Shown in pieces: positions 54,467 through 64,000 of a stretch of 64,000 bases of DNA; the stretch's first letter is position 1; every line of letters begins with the position of its first letter. Below the pieces are notes generated by a model. That model searched no databases. It was not told the origin of the DNA and saw only the letters and a list, made by a program, of their open reading frames with translations. Location: contig NC_092875.1 of NCBI RefSeq assembly GCF_028372415.1, positions 194,720,372 through 194,784,371 on the forward strand. Reading direction: 5' to 3'. Both the position numbers and the translations under genes were made by a program. This DNA is from Notamacropus eugenii. Lineage: Eukaryota > Chordata > Mammalia > Diprotodontia > Macropodidae.

Positions 54467-56477
54467 TCATAACCTTTGATGTTTGACTTTTTCTAACTCC
54501 AATTTAAGCTGTTTTGGCTCTCCTTAGTCACTTAGTTTCCCCTTTTCCCCTCACAAAATTGGTGTGGACCCCATCACCTTAGCCCACTATGGTTCAGAAC
54601 TCCTGAGTTGAAAGTATATATATATATAAGCCTCAGCCTCCTGATATATGGGTTTATAGGGGTGAACCCAAATCTTTGTATGTTCAGTTGTACTATACAC
54701 ACAATAGGTCTGCATATGTTTTCTGGTTAGATGTTTTAAACTGGATTTTCTCATTGGTTATCCCTTCCAAGGCCTGTATATTTATTTTTAAAATTTCAAT
54801 ACTAGGCAGGTAAGATTTCTGAGACCTGAGTATCCCGATGATGAAGAATAAATGAGTGCCTCTGAAGCTCTGTCCCAGGAGCTTTATGCAGCCAAAAGCT
54901 TGATATCACAGTACTGCTTAGTGTAATGATTCCTTTGCTGTACTGGAATATTAGTAACAGCCCCATGAAAAGTTCATCTAGAAGAATGAGAACAGTGATC
55001 CATTTGAAGTCAGAGTTTGACACCTTAATTAGGCATCCATTTGGTGCTTTCTTTTCTGTCCTTATAATAAATGATAACAAACAATAGATTAAAGAATTGT
55101 GATTCCTGGCTCAAAAACATGATTTCCCTCTCCCTTCCCTCACCCCACATTCTCATTCCAAATCTTCCATGAATTAAACTTTAAAGCTATAAGTCCAAGA
55201 GTCCTGACTTTTAACAGAACTTGTAGTGATTTTGCTGAGATACAAAAGTCTGATCACTTTATTTTCTGGGGTGGTGGAGGGGAAGGAATTCTGCCTATTT
55301 CTTGAAAAAGAATGAAATAGAAAAGTATGTATAAGGAGCTTATTATGTGCCAAGAATTGTGTTAAGCACTAGGAATACAACTAGAAAAGCAAGACAATCC
55401 ATTCTCTCAAAGATCTCACATTATACTCATGGGAGACGGTGGTACAGGAGAATTCTACTACAAGGTGGCTGGAAAAGTCCATTGTCTTTGGGATGACTTG
55501 GCAGGATAAATAGCCATGCCTGGAGATCTGGAGGGCAGATGGTGAGACTCAATAGTCCATAAGGCCTGATGGCTTACTAGAAGAATAGTGGTGAGTGGTA
55601 CCCTGCTTATCAAAGGTGTGAGTGGGCGTGTCTAATTTGAAGTCAAGAGCCTGGAGGAATTAGGCCCATGAATGTTGGGAGGGGAGAAGTTGGTGGGAGG
55701 TAAGCAGGAGCTGGGCAGTGATATTAGAGAAAGGCTTCTGTACCGGTTAGCTCCACTCTCCAGGACCTCATAGAATGACGGGGTAGGTGCAAACTGGCCA
55801 TTCTGGAAAGGGAATTCTCACCAGAGAAACCAAGTCATACAGAATTCCAGGTAAACAGCATGCCATTTTATGAATGTGATTTTTGTCATTATGAGTACTT
55901 CCCCCACTGACTCAGATCACAGGAGACAGTCTTTGTGAACTGCTTGCTATGGCTGAAAAACTTCCGTGACTATCTTTTTGGCACCCAACCTTGCCAAACT
56001 TAGTAAAGCTAGTCCTGGTTTTACAGAATGTCTCTTACTAGGCTGATATTTGAAATCTTTCTGACTTGGTCAGACTTTCCTCTTTGTTAATGGAATACCT
56101 GAGTCACCCTATGCTTTAATGAAATGTTGTATTTGAGCTTTAAGAAAAGACAAAGAATGTTCGTTATAGTGTTACTTGCAATAATGTGCTATACTTTACA
56201 ACCTCCACCTCTCTTCTTTGGGATAGGATAGAGAGCCCCATGTAATGCCACTAAGAATGCATCTGTAAGTCTTATTTGCATGGTCAAAGTAATAAAGATT
56301 TAATATAAATTCTTAGCCTTGTTTGCTAGTGCCGTTGTACTCATGTATTTATGGTATAGATAGGCAAAAGGAAGTAAATTAAGTGTTACATGGATTGCTA
56401 CTGTGCTACATTGAAGCATCTGCTTTCCCTGTTGTGTGATGGTTAGGCACTGGATTGGTTTTATTATATTTTTAATT
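54467..56477. other. no gene; ancient repeat at about 55320-55440
   Basis: 'aaggagcttattatgtgcca' with 'tgttaagcactaggaataca' is the family seen at 720. The following 500 bp may be more of it. A 92-codon minus-strand ORF (55080-54802) has no recognisable similarity. Confidence 0.4.
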
Positions 56478-56692
56478 AGACTCTTAGTGTTGGAAAGAAC
56501 CTCAGAGATGATATAGACAAATCTGCACCTGAGTGGGATTCTTCTCTATAAACATCCTTGACAAGCTGTCATCCAGTTTCTGTCTGAAGATCTTTAGTTA
56601 GGGAGAAGTATGATGTTCCAAGGCATCAGTATACACCCCTGTTGGACTGCCCTTATTGTGAAGGAGTTTTTCAGTAATCGTAGCTAATTTTT

Positions 56693-56942
56693 TTGTTTAG
56701 TTTTTCAGTCATGTCTGATTCTTTGTGCACAATTTGGGGTTTCTTTGGCAAAGATGCTGGAGTGGTATGCCATTTTCTTCTCCTCCTCATTTTCCAGATG
56801 AAGAAACTGGGGCATACAGGGTTAAATGACTTGCCCAGGGTCACACAGCTACTAGGTATCTGAGGTCAAATTTGAACTCAAGGACACTCATCTTCCCGAC
56901 TCCAGTCCACTTCTCTATCCGCTGTACCACCTGGCTTCCCCT
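56693..56942 (-). mobile_element. RTE-tailed marsupial SINE, full length
   Basis: Antisense: 'gtttttcagtcatgtctgat', 'tttggcaaagatgctggagt', 'acttgcccagggtcacacag', reversed head 'accacctggcttcccc'. Confidence 0.88.
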
Positions 56943-56944
56943 TG

Positions 56945-57192
56945 CAAATGTTTATATGATGGTTACTATGTGCCAGGTAGTGTGTAAACACTTTGCAGTT
57001 GCTATCTCATTTCTTCCTCACAACAATTGGGAGCTAAGTGCTTTTATTATTCCCATTTTACAGATGAGGGAACTAAGGCAAACAGAGGTTAAGTGATTTG
57101 CCCAGCTTCACACAGGTAGTAAGTACCTGAGGCTGGATTTGAACTTAGATTTTCCTGTCTTTCAACCAAGTGTGCTATCCTGCACCACCTAC
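56945..57192 (-). mobile_element. MIR/L2-tailed marsupial SINE, full length
   Basis: Antisense: 'tactatgtgccaggtagtgt', 'attattcccattttacagat', 'aagtgatttgcccagcttca', reversed head 'atcctgcaccacctaccc'. Back to back with the previous SINE, in the same orientation. Confidence 0.85.
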
Positions 57193-57959
57193 CCTTCTTT
57201 CTCCACCTTTCCTTAGTTGTTCATAGTTTTACCTTCTGGGGTCAAGCAGAGCAAGTCTAATCCCACTTTCATATGACAACATTTCAAACACCTTGTCTTC
57301 CCTTCTTCTGGCTAAATGATTATTCCTTCAATTGATCTTAATGAGGCGCTATTTCCTGTTACCTCACCTTCCTGGTGATTCTCCTTTGGCTTTGTTTCCT
57401 CTTGTCTTTCTTTCCTGTGTACAATGTTCTTCCTAACCCAGAATTAAGCATTTTACTCTAGATATGGTCTGACAAGGGCCGAAGATAGTAGAGCTATCAT
57501 GTGTCTCGTTCTGGTCACTTGTCTTTGTTAATGTAGCCTAAGAGAGCATTAGCTTTTTGGGTTACCACATTACAAAACTGATTCTTATGGAGTTTTTGTT
57601 CTACTAAGACTCTGAGATAGTTTTCACATAAACTATTGTCTAGCCACATCTGATAATTTCATAAGTCTTTAAATCATGATTCTTTGAATCAAAATGTAGG
57701 ATTTTATATTTATCTTATTACATTTTTTGTTAGATCCTATGTATTATTTTAGCCTATAGAAAACCTGATTATTAACTATTATCTTATTAGATAATATTCC
57801 CAGGTTTACTGTCCGCTTAATTAATAAGCATGCTGTCTTTTCTAGCCTGTTGTACAGTTTTTTGTATCCTTTTAAATGTATGAAGTAAAATTATTCAGTA
57901 CCACAAGAAGAATATCATTCAAATGTCCATAAGACTTTAGTTGTTTTTTTTAGGACCTT

Positions 57960-58045
57960 AAGAATTCAGTCATTTTAATTTTGTTTTAAAATTTTAAAAT
58001 TAAAAATTAAAACTTTAACATTTTGTTTTAAAATTTTAAAAGTGT
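57960..58045. repeat. AT-rich direct duplication
   Basis: 'attttgttttaaaattttaa' occurs twice, near 57978 and 58019, separated by A/T-only sequence. Confidence 0.8.
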
Positions 58046-58474
58046 ATTGAAATATTTAAATAAAAATTTCATCTAGCATATAATGTGGTTAAACTCAAAG
58101 CTAACTAGACAGTATTAGATAAAGAGTCTATACATTAGTTTTTATTTTACTAAATGTAAGGATTAGATTTTTAAGAGTGGGACTTTTCCCATATAATTGA
58201 CCTCAATTTTATTTTATTTTTTAATGTTTTATTCTATTTTGGTTAATGTTGACACTAATCCTATCTAATTTCAGATTGTCTCCTGTCCTACCCTCTCCCA
58301 ATTAATATGGTCCTATCAATATGGTCATTTGATCCAATGGACCAATACTCATCCTCTCTCATAACAAACCATTTGTTAATAATCCTTGACGTTATCATAA
58401 ATTCAAGTGTAGCACATTTTGTATATAGTATGAGAATAGTTAGCACTTACTTAGCACTTTAAGGTTTACAATAC

Positions 58475-58640
58475 ATCTACCTATATATCTGTATTTATAT
58501 CTATATCATCTATATCTATGTCTGTATTCATGTATGTATGTGCCCCAGATAATTATAATGCAGATCATCATCTAGCTATATCTTACACATCTACGTACAT
58601 TCACATATATGTATAGGCATGTATATATGTGTGTATGATA
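58475..58640. repeat. imperfect TATC/TATG microsatellite
   Basis: Runs of tatctata, tatgtatg and gtatatatgtgtg. A MIR tail fragment ('ttacttagcactttaaggtt') directly precedes it at 58433-58475. Confidence 0.7.
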
Positions 58641-58815
58641 CAGAATGTTACATTTGAAAGAGTGCTGAACTCAAACCCCAGGTCTACTACTTACTACCTT
58701 TAGACCTTGGGCAAGTCATTTAACCTCTCTGGGTCTCAGTTTGCTCATATGTGTAAATAAAGGGGTTGGAAAGATTATCTCCAAGGTTTTCCCCCAACTT
58801 TGGATCTCTGATCCT
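58641..58815 (+). mobile_element. MIR3-type SINE
   Basis: 'cttgggcaagtcatttaacc', 'ctctgggtctcagtttgctc', 'ggttggaaagattatctcca'. Confidence 0.75.
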
Positions 58816-58909
58816 GTGAGCTGAGATCTCCCCACCTCCTCATTTGTAGGTACCTGAGAGTTTAGCTATTTCCCCAGGATTAAAGGGATACCCTCTGAGT
58901 CCATATTCC

Positions 58910-59640
58910 TAAAACTAGAGCTCGCAAGCGTCAACCAGTAAATTAATTTTGTTAGTTAGCAAGAGACACAATTAGCTCAAAGCACTTATGAAGATAAAGA
59001 GAGAAAAACTACATAACCCCTCACATCCCATGATTTTGGAGTGCACACAGTATGAATGGGAAGAGTGGGTACAATTTTGAGTGCAGTAGGAGTGAGGAAA
59101 TACTACCAGGGAACAAATATGACATTTCTGACACTACAGGACCTTGATCTTCTTATGATGTCCTCACACTGTGCCCAAGGAGATGGGACACTCATTTGAG
59201 TTCCCAAGATCTCCCTAGATCCCCCAGTTGGTAGCTTGATAGTATTTTTTTTCTTGAATCTACACTTGACTTTATTCTCTGCTTATAAAAATTATGTTCC
59301 TAGATGCTAATTTTTGCCTTGGACTCTGTGTCTGCGTCTGCTCTTTGCTGGATACAGTGTCTTTTACTGGATGAGTAGCTCTGCTGGTAAGAGGCTATGG
59401 CTGATGGGGGAAAGACGAGAGAAAATACCTTGCTTGCCCTATGTTGTGTGATAGAGGTTCAGGAGGTTGTACTCAGTTGCTCTCTTCCTCAAATGCCTAA
59501 GCTGCCTCAGTTGCTTTCAAGATCAGCAAGCTTAGCTTTCTAAATGTCATCAATTTTCTTCCAGCCAATGAGCAGCTGCCCTTTTTATTCTATCATAGAG
59601 AACGTCTTAAGTCAACATTTCTTTGCACTGCTTTAACATA
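58910..59640. repeat. unassigned dispersed repeat, copy B
   Basis: Longer copy of the element at 23780-24310: 'gacacaattagctcaaagca', 'acagtatgaatgggaagagt', 'accttgatcttcttatgatg'. Contains 'ttattctctgcttataaaaa' (TATA-like, near 59270) and 'cagccaatgagcagctgccc' (CCAAT-like). This would suit a solo LTR, but ends and target duplication were not found. Confidence 0.45.
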
Positions 59641-61540
59641 TTAACATCTCCTTCTGTTACCTGATTCTTACTTTATGGCATTGTTTTAACAGAGTTGGAG
59701 TAGGGGCATCAAATCCTCCTTTGTACAATAATACATACATATTTGAATGTATGAAAATATATCAAAATCACTGTTATTTCTTATATGCTTTTCTAGGGTT
59801 TTCTTTTATTGGTATTATTTCCTTCTGGACCTGTGAATTTTTAAGTGTCAATAGCTCCTTCCTATGGAAATTCCCTCCACTTCAGCAGATCAGCAGTATT
59901 AACTGTTTTTTTTTCTTTTTTTGGGGGGAAGGGTTTGTTATTTTTTGATTTATGGAACAAAACAAACATTTCCATAATAGTATAATAAGAAAGATATTTG
60001 CACATGAAACTTCAAATCTAGTATTGTCATAAGTAAAACTCAAACTCACATTTTCTTTACTCCAAGGCTGCTATGCCAACCTGCCTCTTGTAAAAGAAGG
60101 AATTCATTAGAAATAAAACCATTTAACTGACCAGCATTTAAACCTTACTGTATGCCTAGTAGTATGGTTTTTGTGGTTATTCAGTTGTGCCTGACTCTTC
60201 CTGATCTCATTTGGGGTTTTCTTGGCAAAGATACTGAAGTGGCTTGGTACTATTTGAGTAATACAGAAAAAAATTCATCTTAGAAGCTTAAAATTTGGAT
60301 CATAACTTAAGGTATACATAAATGAAATAAAGAATAATATAAAACAATGCAGTTAAATGCTAGGACTTTACTTTATCTTGTTATGCACTAACTTCTTAGA
60401 ATATTTTCATAAATGTTTGGTGCAGGAATCTGTAGAGAAACTGGGCATGGTAAATTGGGAGATGCCTTGGCAGAAGTATTAGTGCCATTGGTGGCATTTT
60501 TCTAAAACCATTGGGATCTTTTCCATAATGGGACCTACTTAGAATGACCTTTTTTTCCTTCCAAGAATAATTACAGGCATTTTTTATCAATATGAAATTG
60601 ATGGGTATAGCCTTGGAGGAACAATTGGGAGTTGATTGGAAAATGAGAATGTTATTAGGAAAAAAATACATATAGAACCTAGGTCATATATTTCTTATCC
60701 AGGAGGGGAGAATGAAAGTAGATCCTTCCAGAACAGAGTATTATTGAGGCTTGAACTCTGCTACTGACATTAATAATTATATTAAGTGGTCAGAAATAAA
60801 AATCCAACATGCTACATGGTCTGAAAGTGGCTTTCTCCTCTCCTCAAAGAAGCAGAATAAACTTTTGATTTTTAATTTGTTTTTGTGTCATCTTGCACAA
60901 AAACTATGGGGTCTTATTGGTATCATTTAATTATAAATATTTTCTAAAAGAATTTTAAGATCCAAAAAATTCTCACCTAAAAATCTCAAGCATTGTTATA
61001 TACTTCCAGATAAATAAGCTGAACATTGCCTTTCTTTCCCTTCCTCTTTCTGCTTCCCTTTCCATTTCCCTTCCCTTTCCCTTTTTTCCTCCTCCTTCCT
61101 TTTTTTCCTTCCCTTCTTTTTACTTTTTTCCTTCCTTCTTTCCTGCATGACCATACCTTCTTCTCCTTGCATAAACTCTTTCCTAGACTTTTACGTTTGA
61201 TTCAAATTCTCAATACAGTGGCCTGCTAAATTCAGCTGCTGGACTATGGAACAAATTTGTACTTCTGGAGGAAGCTTTGCAACTGCTGAGCTCACTAATG
61301 ATTTGAAAAGGCTCTGTATCTTACATCCATGATTGTCTAGGGGGAGAAACATTGCTGAGGGAGAAATTAGGACTTTAAATAACATCTGAAAAACCTGGAG
61401 AAAGTTCTTTATTAAAAACAAGGGTCATGACTTGCTGTGGTACTTTCACTTTTTAAAGATTTAAAAAAAATTAATAGAATATTGGTATTTGACAATTTAA
61501 AGAACTTTTCATTTTTGTCCTCTCACTGCAGCCCCGCTAG
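59641..61540. other. no gene; SINE tail fragment and CT-rich patch
   Basis: 60155-60245 is an antisense RTE-type SINE tail ('cagttgtgcctgactcttcc', 'cttggcaaagatactgaagt'). 61027-61147 is a C/T-rich low-complexity patch. The remainder is AT-rich without recognisable exons. Confidence 0.5.
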
Positions 61541-61544
61541 GAAT

Positions 61545-61716
61545 GCAAGAAATTAGAATTATTCTAGATTTAGAGGGAAGGAGAATTGCACTTTTTATGA
61601 TGTGACCCTATGTGACTTGGGCAGGTCACTCTTTGGGTCTAATTCTTCTTTTGTAAAACAAGACGATTGGAGTAGGTGACCTTTGAAGTCATTTCCAACT
61701 CTAGATCCATGATCCT
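61545..61716 (+). mobile_element. MIR3-type SINE
   Basis: 'gtgacttgggcaggtcactc', 'ttgggtctaattcttctttt', 'gtaggtgacctttgaagtca', 'tttccaactctagatccatg'. Confidence 0.75.
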
Positions 61717-63319
61717 TTGACCAGATAATCATTAAAGATGTAATCTATTTATAATTTCTTTTTTTTGTATGTGTGTGAATAGTCTCAACTTTTCTGTGTT
61801 AGAAAAAAGCACAGAACAATATATTCCTACTTGATTTATACAAATATCTATTCAGTAAGAAGATACAGATTAGAGATTTACAAAATATCTAAACAAGCAA
61901 AATGTTGAAAATTAAATTTTAGAGTAGTTATGATTAACTTTCACAGATACTTCATTTTAATGGAGAATACACAAGATACTTTCAGAAGATGACTTAATAT
62001 TGAAAAATTGATGCCAATATTGAATTTTTGTTTTCATAGTGATGTAAATCTACTATACTGTGATAATACATAAATCTAGATTTGCTATTCAATAAGCTTT
62101 ATAGCACAAATAACCTTTTAATTAATGAAATTTACTTGACGTTGATATATCATTTGAGAAACTAGATCAATGTAGAAAAATCTTATGTTTTCATTCACCA
62201 TTTTGCTGGTTGATAAAGCAGCAACAAAAATAAGCTACTAAAGTTGAGTTTCTGGTTGAATTCACAAAGATTCTGAGCTGTTTTCCTCTCCTTCCATCTA
62301 TCTCCTCCTTCCACACACTTTTGACTACCTTGTGTTGAATTGGCAAGCCTACTTTGGAGTCGCCTTTTGTAGAACAGTACAAATACAGGACACAGTTCTT
62401 TACCCTTGCCTGGTCATAAAACTAATGGACAGTTCCTCTTTTTTTTCTGATTCCCATCTTTAAAATCACCTCTAAATGAAATAAACATTTGTTTTTCTTC
62501 AATTTCAAAAGCAAAGAATGTATTCTAAAACCACTTGAGTACCTCTGTATACCCTCTGTACTAGTTTGATCTATAATGAAAGGTATGGGAAAATGATGTA
62601 GAATTATTTGAAAATGCTGGACTACTGATATGATATTAAGCTAAAATGTTGAACTGTACCTCAGCGGTCTAATAGCTCAGTAATACCTATGACTGGAAAC
62701 TCTCTTCTAAGATGGAGCTCCACATTTCCCTCTGGGACTATAAGCTCTTGTTTCTCCATCTCTCTCATTCTTTCACTCCACTTGACACTCCTCTTACTCA
62801 TCACCCCTGTTCAGTTTCCACTTCTCTTCCTCTTCAGCCTTGATCCAGTGGACCACCATCTATGTTTGTGGCAATATGGAACCAAACTTGCTAAGTGCAT
62901 GAGAGAAATCCAAATCAAGGGAGAAGTGAGGTCAAAATAGGAAGAAAGGCCATACTGCTGGGGGAGATCGGGGATGCCTCTTGGAGGAGATAGAATTTGA
63001 TATGGTTTTTAAAGAATATATCAGAATTCAAGATGTGAATATCAGAAGGGAGGCACACATTCTAGGCATAGGACTCTCCATGAGGCAGTACGTTGTGGCA
63101 GTTTTGGGGAGCACTGAGTAGTTCAATTTGTCCAGAGTATGAGGTCCATGGAGGGGATTAGTGTAAGAAGAGGTGAATAGAATGGGGAAAGGATCAGAGA
63201 ACATGATAGATAAGGGTTCAGGAAGGAATTAGGCATGTTTAATTTGTAGAAGAGAAGTCTTTGGTAGAATAGGATACCTGAATTTGAAGGACAATCATTT
63301 TGGAGACTTATTCTGCTAG
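61717..63319. other. no gene seen
   Basis: Mostly AT-rich unique DNA. 62950-63310 ('gaagggaggcacacattcta', 'ggcataggactctccatgag') looks like the body of an ancient interspersed repeat that continues into 63320, but I cannot assign it. Confidence 0.4.
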
Positions 63320-63440
63320 TATCAATCAATCAATCAGTCAATCAATGAGTGTTCATTAGGTGTCTGTGATATAAAGAAAGGACAGATATCACCTTTCCTC
63401 AAGGACTTTACATTTTAGTGGTGTGGATAGCATATAAATA
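63320..63440 (+). mobile_element. ancient interspersed repeat (family of 720)
   Basis: A (CAAT)n-like stretch 'atcaatcaatcaatcagtca', then 'gtgttcattaggtgtctgtg' and 'cctcaaggactttacatttt'. Confidence 0.5.
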
Positions 63441-63519
63441 ATCAGGTGTATATATAAGATACATACAGAGGAGATGGAAGACAGCCCTAGATGGGACTGA
63501 TTGGTACATGTAGGGATTT

Positions 63520-63590
63520 CTTATTCAAGTACAAGTTGGAATAGATGGCCTCTGAGGTCCCCTCCAGTCTTGACATTCTGATTTTTCTGT
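63520..63590 (+). mobile_element. MIR3 tail fragment
   Basis: 'agttggaatagatggcctct', 'gaggtcccctccagtcttga'. Confidence 0.6.
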
Positions 63591-63684
63591 GAAGTTGCAG
63601 AGAAGCAAATTTAGGCTTAATGTAACAACAAAAAAATCTAACAATGAGACCTGTCCATAAGTGAGATGGATGCTTCAGAAAGCA

Positions 63685-63822
63685 TCCTTACTCCATGTCT
63701 TCAAACAGAACCTAAATTGCCAAATGTCAGGAATATTGTAGAGGTATGGGTTAGATAACAGGTACAGATGGGTTAGACTAGATGACCTGTGGAGGCCCAT
63801 CTGCTTCTCACATTCTGCCATG
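63685..63822 (+). mobile_element. CR1/L3 3' terminal fragment
   Basis: 'tgtcttcaaacagaacctaa', 'caaatgtcaggaatattgta', 'gaggtatgggttagataaca', 'gggttagactagatgacctg' in the order of CR1/L3 3' ends. The 'caggaatattgtagagg' stretch separates it from MIR3. Confidence 0.7.
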
Positions 63823-63844
63823 CTAGAAGTAGTAGCTTACATTA

Positions 63845-64000
63845 TTACCTCCATTTTCTCATACCCCTCTGCTGAAATGGTTCTTTCCAAGGCCACTTTA
63901 TGGTCAAATTCAATGGTCTTTTATCAGTACATATAACTTTTGCCTTTTTTATAGTATTTGCCACTGTTTATCATTTCCCTTGTGTCTTTTTACCTTCCTT
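63845..64000 (+). mobile_element. L2 reverse-transcriptase remnant, runs off the window
   Basis: 'ttctttccaaggccacttta', 'tggtcaaattcaatggtctt', 'tatttgccactgtttatcat' follow the L2 RT segment leading to the F-D-x-V-D-H motif (here decayed). Continues beyond the right edge. Confidence 0.6.

Larger units (their letters stand above)
56478..57760 (-). mobile_element. second CR1/L3 LINE 3' region, split by two SINEs
   Basis: Left part 56478-56690: 'tgttggaaagaacctcagag', 'gacaagctgtcatccagttt'. Right part 57195-57760: 'tcttctggctaaatgattat', 'tactctagatatggtctgac', 'agagcattagctttttgggt', 'gtaggattttatatttatct'. The order matches the antisense CR1/L3 copy at 39772-41790. The two SINEs between are later insertions. 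Confidence 0.75.

Noticed and set aside
54178..54479. 73- and 95-codon ORFs on opposite strands over the CT-rich tract
   Set aside because: Low-complexity Glu/Arg and Pro/Ser/Leu translations of the same polypyrimidine run.
54802..55080. 92-codon ORF on the minus strand
   Set aside because: No recognised domain or signal; isolated and flanked by non-coding DNA.

Overview
This is a stretch of metatherian (marsupial) nuclear DNA, mostly non-coding and repeat-dense. No complete protein-coding gene could be supported. The organism call rests on the repeats. tRNA-derived SINEs with the head 'gcagctaggtggcacagtgg' occur either with a MIR/L2-like 3' part or with an RTE-like tail ('ggcaaaccactccagtatctttgcc...gacacaactgaacaacaa'). 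L1 copies have a marsupial-type ORF2 C-terminus and 3' UTR. MIR and MIR3-type SINEs, L2, CR1/L3 and a BovB/RTE-type LINE lie in the same window. I cannot decide between American and Australian marsupials.

Layout. 1-31 kb: AT-rich DNA with roughly one recognisable SINE or LINE per 500-800 bp. It includes L1 3' pieces at 6.0-6.9, 7.9-8.4, 19.2-20.3 and 28.7-30.6 kb, a full-length 7SL (SRP) RNA pseudogene at 22.0 kb, a long GA tract at 16.4 kb and an unassigned dispersed repeat at 23.8 kb. 31.3-37.6 kb: a repeat-poor interval holding the only CpG-rich DNA of the window (about 32.2-35.6 kb). It has promoter-like motifs and at least two strong 5' splice donors on the + strand (GT at 32882 and 34519). 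The simplest reading is the 5' end, with alternative non-coding or minimally coding first exons, of a + strand gene whose body lies to the right. I cannot name it. 37.6-64 kb: intron-like or intergenic DNA. It contains a three-layer transposon nest (CR1/L3, then RTE, then an unknown 585-bp insert) at 39.8-41.8 kb, L2 reverse-transcriptase remnants at 43.5 kb and at the right edge, hAT-like inverted-repeat elements, three or more old L1 copies on the minus strand, a second CR1/L3 copy split by SINEs at 56.5-57.8 kb, and a second copy of the unassigned repeat at 58.9 kb.

Almost all short ORFs in the window are chance ORFs or fall in repeats. The one that is clearly protein-like is the L1 ORF2 C-terminus at 19.6-20.3 kb (minus strand), open over about 233 codons within a 5'-truncated insertion flanked by an exact 14-bp target-site duplication. 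I found no sign of a new multi-gene system. The most useful leads are the unidentified CpG-rich promoter region and the two dispersed repeats I could not assign.
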